Shown one piece after another: positions 34,461 through 42,006 of a stretch of DNA of 64,000 nt; the stretch's first letter is position 1, and every line of letters starts with the position of its first letter. The position numbers were made by a program, and so were the translations under genes. Origin of the DNA: Oscillospiraceae bacterium (GTDB lineage Bacteria > Bacillota > Clostridia > Oscillospirales > Ruminococcaceae); NCBI GenBank assembly GCA_009784825.1, contig WQXO01000004.1, positions 102,354 to 166,353 on the forward strand, read 5' to 3'. Below the pieces are notes generated by a model, which saw only the letters and a list, made by a program, of their open reading frames with translations, had not been told where the DNA came from and did not search any database.

Positions 34461-35507
34461 TTAATCAAACAAGTCTGTTATATCAGGGAATACCGCCGCT
34501 TCGGGGCATAATGCGGGGAGGTATAACCCGCCTTGAATGGGTGTACCCTCAGTTCTGTCCCAATCGTAATACCCCTCGGTAAGCTCGGTTATTGTTTTCC
34601 CGTCATATTTTGCAGTGATGTGCCTGTTGCTGTCCAACAAGAATTCGTATTCAAATTCGTCCGATAAAAGCTGTATATTAACATGGATATAACCGTTCCC
34701 TCTGTAAAATATTGAAATTATTTCATATATCGCATTTCTGTTTTTCAAAGCGATTACATTATATTCATCAATTTCTTTAATAATTTGCTCATGATTTTCA
34801 AATGTCATCAACTGCTCAAGGGTTATTTCAATCGCACCGTATTCAACGAAATCACGCAATTCCTCGTCATAATACAGCCAATACGGTTTATATGTTACTC
34901 CGCCGTCAAGTATCCCCCAATCATAAGTTCGGGTGGCGTAGACTAAATCATCTCCCTCGTAATTATTAAACCCTCCGCCTGTGAATGAAACTGCCGGTTC
35001 ATACAATTGCCCGTCTCTTACAGTAATAACGTACCACGGTGCTCCAACTACACTAAATGGTTCAAAAAACACATATCTGTCACCGCTGAATTCTCTGAAT
35101 TGAACCATTATTCCGCCTCTTTTAATCAACTGTGTATCACTGCCGTCGGCGAACCATAAATCCCCTACTACGTCATGGCGGTGTGACGCATAATAATACA
35201 TATGAGAATCACTAAAAATCCAATCCCCATCGGAAACTATCGCAAACATCACGAATTCGCCAAGTCCCCCATAGTCGGCGTAATCGTATAACACAACCGT
35301 CCCTTTGGATTTTTCCTCGATTGATTTGAGTAACTGCTGTTCATGAGTGAGTATAATTTGCGGTTCGGTGGTTGTTGTATCGGTGGTTGTTATAGTTGTT
35401 TCGGGCGGCTCGGTGGTTTCGGAAGAATCCGAGGGATTATCGACGTTCCGAACACATGACGTCAGCAGAACTACCGCTGTTAACAGTAATATCGTTATTC
35501 TCTTCAT
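34461..35507 (-). CDS. Lipoprotein of unknown function
   Basis: This 348-aa protein has a lipoprotein signal (LLTAVVLLTSC), a Thr/Glu/Ser-rich linker (about 25-50) and a globular domain rich in Tyr, Trp and Asp. No known family is recognised. The layout (lipid anchor, flexible linker, extracellular domain) implies a cell-surface role. An AGAGGTGA site precedes the ATG. It is divergent from the GHL10 lipoprotein gene, with which it shares a promoter region. Confidence 0.75.
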   Translation of the reverse strand: MKRITILLLTAVVLLTSCVRNVDNPSDSSETTEPPETTITTTDTTTTEPQIILTHEQQLLKSIEEKSKGTVVLYDYADYGGLGEFVMFAIVSDGDWIFSDSHMYYYASHRHDVVGDLWFADGSDTQLIKRGGIMVQFREFSGDRYVFFEPFSVVGAPWYVITVRDGQLYEPAVSFTGGGFNNYEGDDLVYATRTYDWGILDGGVTYKPYWLYYDEELRDFVEYGAIEITLEQLMTFENHEQIIKEIDEYNVIALKNRNAIYEIISIFYRGNGYIHVNIQLLSDEFEYEFLLDSNRHITAKYDGKTITELTEGYYDWDRTEGTPIQGGLYLPALCPEAAVFPDITDLFD

Positions 35508-35527
35508 AATGTCACCTCTTTCTATAA

Positions 35528-35556
35528 AGAATACAGTATTTGATAATTATTGTCAA
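35528..35556 (-). promoter_or_regulatory. Promoter of the lipoprotein gene at 35507
   Basis: Minus strand TTGACA (35551-35556) and TATTCT (35528-35533), spacer 17 bases. Confidence 0.6.
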
Positions 35557-35575
35557 GGTGGGTGTCCGGGCTGTC

Positions 35576-35597
35576 GGGTGGACAGGGTCGTCCACCC
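35576..35597. repeat. Intergenic hairpin between divergent promoters
   Basis: GGGTGGAC-agggtc-GTCCACCC is a perfect 8-bp inverted repeat between the two divergent -35 boxes. It is markedly GC-rich against its surroundings. It could be an operator or a small dispersed palindromic repeat. Confidence 0.6.
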
Positions 35598-35601
35598 CTA
35601 C

Positions 35602-35630
35602 TTGACAAAAGCGAGGAAATATGCTATGAT
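35602..35630 (+). promoter_or_regulatory. Promoter of the GHL10 operon
   Basis: TTGACA (35602-35607) and TATGAT (35625-35630), spacer 17 bases. The ATG at 35641 lies only about 4 bases after the expected start point. Confidence 0.8.
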
Positions 35631-35640
35631 AACCGTAATT

Positions 35641-37113
35641 ATGAGAAAATTCACTATCATTTTTACAATTTTTGTGCTTTTTATAACCGCCTGCTCTGAT
35701 AGCTATGAGCATGGCGAACACTTGATTAATGCTGAGAATTATGGCGGGCTTGCGTTCGCCGATAAAAGTGTACCCGTTAATGAGCCGGTTGAGGTTATTC
35801 CGGTTATTGCAAGCACCTTCGAGAGTTATTCTGAAGCTGAACCTTTTTCAGAATTAACCGAGCCGGAGGAGGAAACTACCACAAGTGAGCAGGCTTCGTC
35901 AACACAGGAAACTACCACAGCGGCAACAACCTCTGCAACACAAGCAACCACTACTGCGACATATGCCACACAGCCTCCCGTTATCGACATTACCCCATCA
36001 GTAAGACCCACGATTAATTATGATGAGGTAATCGGGGTGTGGATTTCGTATATCGAGTTATCGGGAATTCTCACCGGGAAAACCGAAGCACAATTCCGCC
36101 AAAGCTACGGGGCAATGATGGACAATTGTAAGTCCCTCGGGATTAACACGGTATATGTCCATCTCAGACCCTTTGGGGACGCTTTGTATAAATCCGAGTA
36201 TTTCCCGTGGTCGAAGTATGTAACCGGTACTATCGGAATGGTTCCGACGTTTGACCCGTTAGAGGTTATGTTGGAGGAAACTCATAAACGTAACATCTCG
36301 TTCCACGGCTGGCTTAACCCTATGCGATTGCACTCCGACGCCGATATTGATAAGATTTCTGAGGTTTTCGCCGTCGGTAAATGGTACAATGACGTTAATG
36401 CAAGGGGGAAATACATTGTCAAATGCGGCGGGAACTGGTATCTTAACCCTGCATACAGTGAGGTTATTGAGTTAATCGGGAACGGTGCGGCTGAAATTGT
36501 GTCTAAATATAATGTGGACGGAATACATATCGACGACTATTTTTACCCTGTAACCGATTCTTGGTTTGATTCTGCCGCCTTTAACTCGTCAAGCTATACA
36601 TCGCTCAGTGCGTTTCGCTTGAACAATTGCAGTAATATGGTTAGGGTGTTGTATTCCTCTGTGAAGAAAGTCAACCCTAATGCCTTGTTCGGGGTCAGTC
36701 CGCAGGGCAGTATTGAAAATAACTACAACCTTATGTTCGCCGATGTTGAGAAATGGTGCAAAAATCCGGGGTTTGTCGATTATATAGCTCCGCAGTTTTA
36801 TTATGGATTCGAGAATTCCACACAGCCGTATATCGAATGCATTAACGGCTGGCAGAAAATGCTCGAGAATTCTGATGTTAAGCTGATTATGGGGTTGGCT
36901 GTCTATAAAATCGGAGCAGAGGACAGATGGGCAGGCGACGGCTTACGGGAATGGATTGATAATAAACAAATTCTTCGTCGTCAAATAGATGAAGCCCGAA
37001 AACTGAAAAGCTACAGCGGTATAGCGTTCTACAGTTATAACTGGTTGTTCAACCCCGTTCACCTGACCCCTGCCATTGAAGCGGAAATTGCCGCATTTAA
37101 ACCGTTGCTATGA
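35641..37113 (+). CDS. GHL10-type glycosyl hydrolase-like lipoprotein
   Basis: This 490-aa protein has a lipoprotein signal (FTIFVLFITAC) and a Thr-rich linker (about 75-115). A GHL10 (DUF187) domain follows from about residue 130, with VIGVWISYIELSG, GINTVYVHLRPFGDALYKS, WLNPMRLH and DGIHIDDYFYP, the last carrying likely acidic catalytic residues. GHL10 proteins are thought to act on peptidoglycan or other cell-wall glycans. The start at 35641 was chosen because of the lipobox and its position just after the promoter; longer in-frame starts lie upstream of it. The stop overlaps the next ATG by 4 bases. Confidence 0.87.
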   Translation: MRKFTIIFTIFVLFITACSDSYEHGEHLINAENYGGLAFADKSVPVNEPVEVIPVIASTFESYSEAEPFSELTEPEEETTTSEQASSTQETTTAATTSATQATTTATYATQPPVIDITPSVRPTINYDEVIGVWISYIELSGILTGKTEAQFRQSYGAMMDNCKSLGINTVYVHLRPFGDALYKSEYFPWSKYVTGTIGMVPTFDPLEVMLEETHKRNISFHGWLNPMRLHSDADIDKISEVFAVGKWYNDVNARGKYIVKCGGNWYLNPAYSEVIELIGNGAAEIVSKYNVDGIHIDDYFYPVTDSWFDSAAFNSSSYTSLSAFRLNNCSNMVRVLYSSVKKVNPNALFGVSPQGSIENNYNLMFADVEKWCKNPGFVDYIAPQFYYGFENSTQPYIECINGWQKMLENSDVKLIMGLAVYKIGAEDRWAGDGLREWIDNKQILRRQIDEARKLKSYSGIAFYSYNWLFNPVHLTPAIEAEIAAFKPLL

Positions 37114-40058
37114 TTATTAAAAGATATATTTCATTTGCCCTCGCATTGATAATTTGCTTTTCTGCCCTGCCCTTTTCGGTGTTCGCCGAAGACGGTGGGG
37201 ACGATGTGGTTATGTCTGAATTCACCGAGCCGATTGTTTCACACAGCAATTTCTATTTACCGGGGAATATGCGGGCAGTTATTCTGTATCCCGAAAACGA
37301 ATATATTATCGAGGACGAGAGTGTTCTTGATGAAATTGTGAAATTGGGCATGAACACAGTAATTCTCGGGACTTCCGACGCCGAACGTGCATATTATAAC
37401 ACAAGCATGAACATTACCGAAGAACCCGATTATCTCATGGACACGATTAATTCGGCGATGAAACGTAACCTCAATGTATTCCTCATTTTTGATATTAACA
37501 CGGTTTTACATAATCGGGAGGAAGACGATGACCGTGTCCCCATTAATGCACTGATAACTGAGTTACATAAATTCGCCTTAAAATATCCCTGTGACGGGAT
37601 AATTCTCGATAATTATTATTCTCGGCGTGACGAGGAGAGTTTTGAGCGGTATATGGGTTACGGGGGCGGTATCGGTTATACTAACTGGCTTTTCTCAAGC
37701 ACCGAGAATTATTTTAAGACTGCCGCCGATATAATCCATTTAACCGATAATTCGATTCCTGTCGGGATAATGCTGAACAGTATATGGGATAATTCCGAGA
37801 CCGGTACAAGCGGAGATTTCGAGGCTTTCGCCGACGGTTTCGCCGACACTAAGGCGTTTATTGAGGACGGCTATGCCGATTTCGCAATGGTGAGGGCATT
37901 AGGGGCGTTTACCACCTCTGAAACCGAGCCGCTACCTTTTAATAAAGTGTCACAGTGGTGGGGGGAGGTCTGCATACAAAGCGGTACACCGATGTACATA
38001 ATTCACCATAACGAAAATATCGGGGAGGCAAAGGCAGGTTGGAATATAGAAGACCAGTTACTTCAGCAATTAACCTATGCGGAGGGGGAGATTTCCGCAT
38101 ATATGGGCAGTGCTTTTAACTCGTATACTGCACTTCTCAATAATAAGCTCGGGACAACTGATACACTTATGAAATTCTTTGACAATGCGATTAATAAAGA
38201 AACATTGTTCGAGGAATTGAAAATGCTTGCTCCCACAGCACGTTCATATTCCACGCAAGACTCGATTGCCATATTCCAAGGGACATTTGATGAGAACTTC
38301 GATGTTTATTTCAATGATGTTAAGATTGTGTTAAATGAGGCGGGAAATTTCTATATAGAGAAAAACCTTAATGTGGGTATGAACTATTTCACAATTAAGC
38401 ACAAGGGTAAGGAAATCAGCTACAGCATTGAAAGAAAGGTAATCCCGCTTCACGATATTGATGCTTCCATCGCTAACGGGAAAGTATTAAACGTAGAGGG
38501 CGGCACTAATGTTAATATTACTGCGATTGCGTATAAGGGTGCTAATGTTACGGCTACGTTAAACGGGCAGACTATTAAGCTGACAGAGCAGGACGCAAGC
38601 TTGGACAATCCTGATTTACGGGCATCATATGCTTTGTTCTCGGGGTGGATAAAAGTCCCAGACGGAATAATTGAGCAGGTTCAAGACCTTGGTACTGTTT
38701 CGGTGACTGCACAATTCCAGAATAACACTCGAAACATGATTGGTGCAACGGTAAGGGTTAATGCACTTCCGAAGCCTCCCCCCCCTCCCGAAGTGGTAAA
38801 ATTATTCGACCAAGCGAATGCGGGTGACGGTGAGGTTGTCGGTATTATCGACCCTATTCGTAATTCTGACGAAGCGGTACGATATGTAAGATTAAACAAG
38901 GATAACACGATTGTATTCGCCGCAAATACAACAGGGGCATCATTTGACCCGGATATTAGCCGGCAGCCAATGGGTACGATTGACTATTACCGGTCTACAG
39001 TGGGCAGTTATTACACTACCGAGAGCGGTAAGCGGGTGAGTGTGGACGATTCTACCCTTATTGAGGGGGTGGGTATGGGCGAGAATAGCTTAGTCGTCTT
39101 GTCCGGTGGAACATCACATTCCGGGAAAAGTAACAGCTATTTTAATTTTTCCATTGATAAAAAATCGAGCTTTAACATAAAAGCGGCAGACATGAGTTAT
39201 CACACGGCATGGGGTGATGATTATAATGTTAAAGAGTTTAATGCGAGGTATATTTATATTGACTTTGATAATGTTACCAGTGTAACCAAGCTACCGTCGT
39301 TCGAGAGTAATCTTGTATTCTCCTCCGGCAGATGGGACACAGTAACCGTCAACGGCATTCCGAAATTCCGGTTGATTTTAGAGTTAAGGCAGCCGGGTGT
39401 GTATGCGGGGAATTATTCTACATATAACGCCGACGGGACACTTACTATATCGTTCCCCGTCTTGCGTAATTCAGTTGCGGGAATGAACATAGTTATCGAC
39501 CCCGGACACGGGTACGCCCGTTCTGCAACTTCGATTGACCCGGGTGCTATCGGTCATGTGGTTGAGGGTGATGTTAACTTAGCAGTTGCCAAGAAGCTTA
39601 AAGCTCGTTTGGAGGAGCTTGGTGCGAATGCTGTTCGGTTGCAAACAGAGAATACCTTCCTTATGACAATGTTCCGTCCCGATTATGCACGGCAGTTCCA
39701 CTGTGATTTGTTTATCTCCATTCACTGTAACGCCGTTGCAGGTAATCCAAATGCACGAGGGGCGGAGGCATGGTATTTCACTCCGTTCTCGCAACCTTTG
39801 GCGGAACAGGTCAGTGCGAGCATTGCACAGTATTTCCAGAATAATGTCTATTCCGACGGTGCAAATATGAACCGGGGGGCAAAATCGAGTTATTTCTGGG
39901 TGACAACAGCACAGGACTTCCCGTCTATATTAGTGGAGTTGGCGTTTGTTACAAATTATGAGGAGGCAATGGCACTTCACTCCGAAACACATCAACAAGG
40001 GATTGCCAATGCGATTGCAAGCGGAATTCAAAAGTATTTAAGCAGGAGTAATTTGTAA
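37110..40058 (+). CDS. Exported GHL10-like protein fused to N-acetylmuramoyl-L-alanine amidase
   Basis: This 982-aa protein has a signal peptide (first ~26 residues, ending VFAED). A GHL10-like barrel follows (about 45-375; NMRAVILYP, CDGIILDNYYSRR), then beta-rich domains. The C-terminal Amidase_3 domain (about 795-980) has IDPGHG and SIHCNA (zinc His residues) and the catalytic Glu in LVELAFVTN. It would cut the bond between MurNAc and L-Ala in peptidoglycan. The ATGA overlap with the preceding GHL10 lipoprotein gene couples the two. A two-domain cell-wall enzyme of this kind suggests joint glycan and peptide cleavage. Confidence 0.87.
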   Translation: MIIKRYISFALALIICFSALPFSVFAEDGGDDVVMSEFTEPIVSHSNFYLPGNMRAVILYPENEYIIEDESVLDEIVKLGMNTVILGTSDAERAYYNTSMNITEEPDYLMDTINSAMKRNLNVFLIFDINTVLHNREEDDDRVPINALITELHKFALKYPCDGIILDNYYSRRDEESFERYMGYGGGIGYTNWLFSSTENYFKTAADIIHLTDNSIPVGIMLNSIWDNSETGTSGDFEAFADGFADTKAFIEDGYADFAMVRALGAFTTSETEPLPFNKVSQWWGEVCIQSGTPMYIIHHNENIGEAKAGWNIEDQLLQQLTYAEGEISAYMGSAFNSYTALLNNKLGTTDTLMKFFDNAINKETLFEELKMLAPTARSYSTQDSIAIFQGTFDENFDVYFNDVKIVLNEAGNFYIEKNLNVGMNYFTIKHKGKEISYSIERKVIPLHDIDASIANGKVLNVEGGTNVNITAIAYKGANVTATLNGQTIKLTEQDASLDNPDLRASYALFSGWIKVPDGIIEQVQDLGTVSVTAQFQNNTRNMIGATVRVNALPKPPPPPEVVKLFDQANAGDGEVVGIIDPIRNSDEAVRYVRLNKDNTIVFAANTTGASFDPDISRQPMGTIDYYRSTVGSYYTTESGKRVSVDDSTLIEGVGMGENSLVVLSGGTSHSGKSNSYFNFSIDKKSSFNIKAADMSYHTAWGDDYNVKEFNARYIYIDFDNVTSVTKLPSFESNLVFSSGRWDTVTVNGIPKFRLILELRQPGVYAGNYSTYNADGTLTISFPVLRNSVAGMNIVIDPGHGYARSATSIDPGAIGHVVEGDVNLAVAKKLKARLEELGANAVRLQTENTFLMTMFRPDYARQFHCDLFISIHCNAVAGNPNARGAEAWYFTPFSQPLAEQVSASIAQYFQNNVYSDGANMNRGAKSSYFWVTTAQDFPSILVELAFVTNYEEAMALHSETHQQGIANAIASGIQKYLSRSNL

Positions 40059-40069
40059 GGGGATTAAAT

Positions 40070-40957
40070 ATGTTTGCAATGATATTCTTTGTTTATTTTA
40101 TTGTTTTTGTTGTCATTGTAGTGATGGTAGTAGGATTAATACTTAGTGTTGTGTTATTGATTGCAGGATTTAAGAGTCGTGTAGCCAATAAAAAGTTATG
40201 CCTTATTTTATCAGCGATTATTTTTCTTTTATTTGTCATAGCTCCACTTGCTATTTTCTATGATGTACGTAATTCTGAAAGTGAGCGTCTTGCTTTGCGT
40301 CAGGAAGAATACGCTGAATCGTTATTGTTAAGTAATGCAGTTGCGGCAGGTGATGTTTATGAAGTTGAACGGCTTCTTAAGGACGGAAAGAATCCAAATG
40401 AAAATTCTTGGTCGCTTTTATTTACAATTTGTGATAAAAAGAATTATTTCAATCGAGAAGATGTAAGGATAGTTGAATTGTTACTTATGTACGGTGCAGA
40501 TGTTGAACAAACAAGCGGTATAAACGAATTTACCCCATTAATAGCATTATGCTACAATGATAATGTCGCTTTTAAATATGATATAGCAGAATTACTTATT
40601 GAATATGGGGCTGATGTTAATCAAGCAGGAGGGATTGGTGACAGTACCCCGCTAATGATAATATGTTCCAATGAAAAAGCTGATTATTGTATTAATACTG
40701 TTGAATTATTTATAGAAAACGGTGCCGATGTTAATGCTGTAGATGATTATGGTCAAACATCATTTATGAGATATTGCCTATCGCCATACTTATATAATGA
40801 TTGCTTGAAAATTCCAAAATTGCTTTTAGAAAATGGAGCTGACATTAACATAAAGGACAATAATGGTCAAACAGTTCTTTCTCGTACAGGAACAAGTAAA
40901 AAGCGGTTTAATTATGATGATTTAATAGAGTTTCTTATTGAAAATGGTGCTGAGTAG
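40070..40957 (+). CDS. Membrane-anchored ankyrin repeat protein
   Basis: This 295-aa protein has two N-terminal membrane helices (about 3-33 and 44-64), a charged linker (about 68-88), then four to five ankyrin-type repeats with LLLMYGADV, LLIEYGADVNQ, FIENGADVNA and LLLENGADINI turns. The repeats face the cytoplasm or the outside depending on topology and mediate protein binding. It follows the amidase gene after 11 bases with an AAGGGG site, so it is the third gene of that operon. A terminator at 40973 closes it. The partner is unknown. Confidence 0.85.
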   Translation: MFAMIFFVYFIVFVVIVVMVVGLILSVVLLIAGFKSRVANKKLCLILSAIIFLLFVIAPLAIFYDVRNSESERLALRQEEYAESLLLSNAVAAGDVYEVERLLKDGKNPNENSWSLLFTICDKKNYFNREDVRIVELLLMYGADVEQTSGINEFTPLIALCYNDNVAFKYDIAELLIEYGADVNQAGGIGDSTPLMIICSNEKADYCINTVELFIENGADVNAVDDYGQTSFMRYCLSPYLYNDCLKIPKLLLENGADINIKDNNGQTVLSRTGTSKKRFNYDDLIEFLIENGAE

Positions 40958-40972
40958 TATATATTTTATTAA

Positions 40973-41000
40973 ACAGGTTCAATTATGAGCCTGTTTTTTT
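40973..41000 (+). terminator. Rho-independent terminator after the ankyrin gene
   Basis: ACAGGTTC (40973-40980) pairs with GAGCCTGT (40987-40994, one G-T pair), followed by a T run. Confidence 0.85.
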
Positions 41001-41039
41001 GTGCAATTCGCCGAATTTTCAAAAATATTTAAAAAACTA

Positions 41040-41068
41040 TTGACATATACAGTTAGACTGTATATAAT
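41040..41068 (+). promoter_or_regulatory. Promoter of the PadR/DUF2812 operon
   Basis: TTGACA (41040-41045) and TATAAT (41063-41068), spacer 17 bases, a perfect consensus. A palindrome fills the spacer. Confidence 0.9.
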
Positions 41069-41090
41069 GTAACTATACAGTTACGCTGTA
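41047..41090. promoter_or_regulatory. Tandem palindromic operators in the padR promoter
   Basis: Site 1 is ATACAGT-tag-ACTGTAT (41047-41063), lying between the -35 and -10 boxes. Site 2 is TACAG-ttacg-CTGTA (41076-41090), covering the start point. The shared half-site TACAGT suggests binding by the PadR product and strong autorepression. Confidence 0.8.
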
Positions 41091-41123
41091 CAGTAACACT
41101 ATATAAGTAAAGGAGTTGAAATT

Positions 41124-41465
41124 ATGAATAGGGACAGTAACCTACCGTTGACCGAAACTGTTTATTATATTCTGTTGGCTTTACATGAACCGGCACACGG
41201 GTATGTTATTATGCAGAATGTGGAAAGCTTAAGCGGAGGGTCGGTAAGATTAGCGGCGGGAACGCTTTACGGGGCAATCGAAAATCTGTTGACTAAGGGG
41301 TTAATTAAATCACTGCCGAGTGAAGACCCCCGCAGAAAAGTATACGTTATTTCCGAAAAAGGCAAGTTGGTTTTACAGGCAGACTATCAAAGAATGAGCT
41401 TTATGCTTAATACGACACACTCAACATTAAATAAGGGAGGCGAAAGCAATGAAAACAATGAATAA
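41124..41465 (+). CDS. PadR family transcriptional regulator
   Basis: This 113-aa protein has the winged-helix PadR fold: YYILLALHEPAHGYVIMQNVE, RLAAGTLYGAIENLLTKGLI (recognition helix and wing) and a short C-terminal helix typical of the PadR-s2 subgroup. It probably represses its own operon at the tandem palindromes overlapping the promoter. An AAGGAG site precedes the ATG. The 3' end overlaps the DUF2812 gene by 17 bases. Confidence 0.92.
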   Translation: MNRDSNLPLTETVYYILLALHEPAHGYVIMQNVESLSGGSVRLAAGTLYGAIENLLTKGLIKSLPSEDPRRKVYVISEKGKLVLQADYQRMSFMLNTTHSTLNKGGESNENNE

Positions 41466-41964
41466 ATTTAAATCATTCTTAGATTTCTCTAAAGAGGAAA
41501 AGTGGCTTGAGGAAATGGCAGAAAAAGGTTGGCAGCTTAAGGGTGCGTCTTTAACTTATAAGTTTGAGTCTGCACCGTCGGAACAGGTAAAAATCAGAAT
41601 AGATTTCAGGGATTTTAAATCAAATCAGGATTTCAACGATTATAAGACATTGTTCGAGGACAGCGGGTGGAAACATATCGTTGGCTCTAAGGACAGCGGC
41701 ACACAGTATTTTATGAAAACAAATCCCGACGCAGATGACGAGATATTCTCGGACACCGCCTCTCGTGCGGGGAGGTATAAGCGGTCATATGAAAGATGGA
41801 TAATGTTAGCTATGTGTTTCATGCCGTTATTTGTAGTCAGTGTTTCATCAAATATGATGGGGAGTACATTTCTCGCTTTTTTGTCATTCGGAGCTCCGTT
41901 TTTTATATTTCTAATTATCGCAATTGCTTACCACGGATTGTATGAAAAGGAAAAGAAGAAGTGA
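41449..41964 (+). CDS. DUF2812 domain membrane protein
   Basis: This 171-aa protein has an N-terminal DUF2812 domain (EEKWLEEMAEKGWQLKG, about 15-90) and two C-terminal membrane helices (about 117-135 and 140-163). DUF2812 genes are typically found directly after padR-type regulators. The precise role is unknown; links to membrane stress or antimicrobial resistance have been suggested. Overlap with padR implies translational coupling. A bidirectional terminator follows. Confidence 0.87.
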   Translation: MKTMNKFKSFLDFSKEEKWLEEMAEKGWQLKGASLTYKFESAPSEQVKIRIDFRDFKSNQDFNDYKTLFEDSGWKHIVGSKDSGTQYFMKTNPDADDEIFSDTASRAGRYKRSYERWIMLAMCFMPLFVVSVSSNMMGSTFLAFLSFGAPFFIFLIIAIAYHGLYEKEKKK

Positions 41965-41973
41965 GAATAAAAT

Positions 41974-42006
41974 CGGGTTCGTTTTTTAAGACGAACCCGG
42001 TTTTTT
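41974..42006. terminator. Bidirectional terminator between DUF2812 and the glucan synthase gene
   Basis: CGGGTTCGT (41974-41982) pairs with ACGAACCCG (41991-41999), followed by a T run on the plus strand and ATTTTATT on the minus strand. The stop codon of the minus-strand gene (41986-41988) lies in the loop. Confidence 0.85.
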
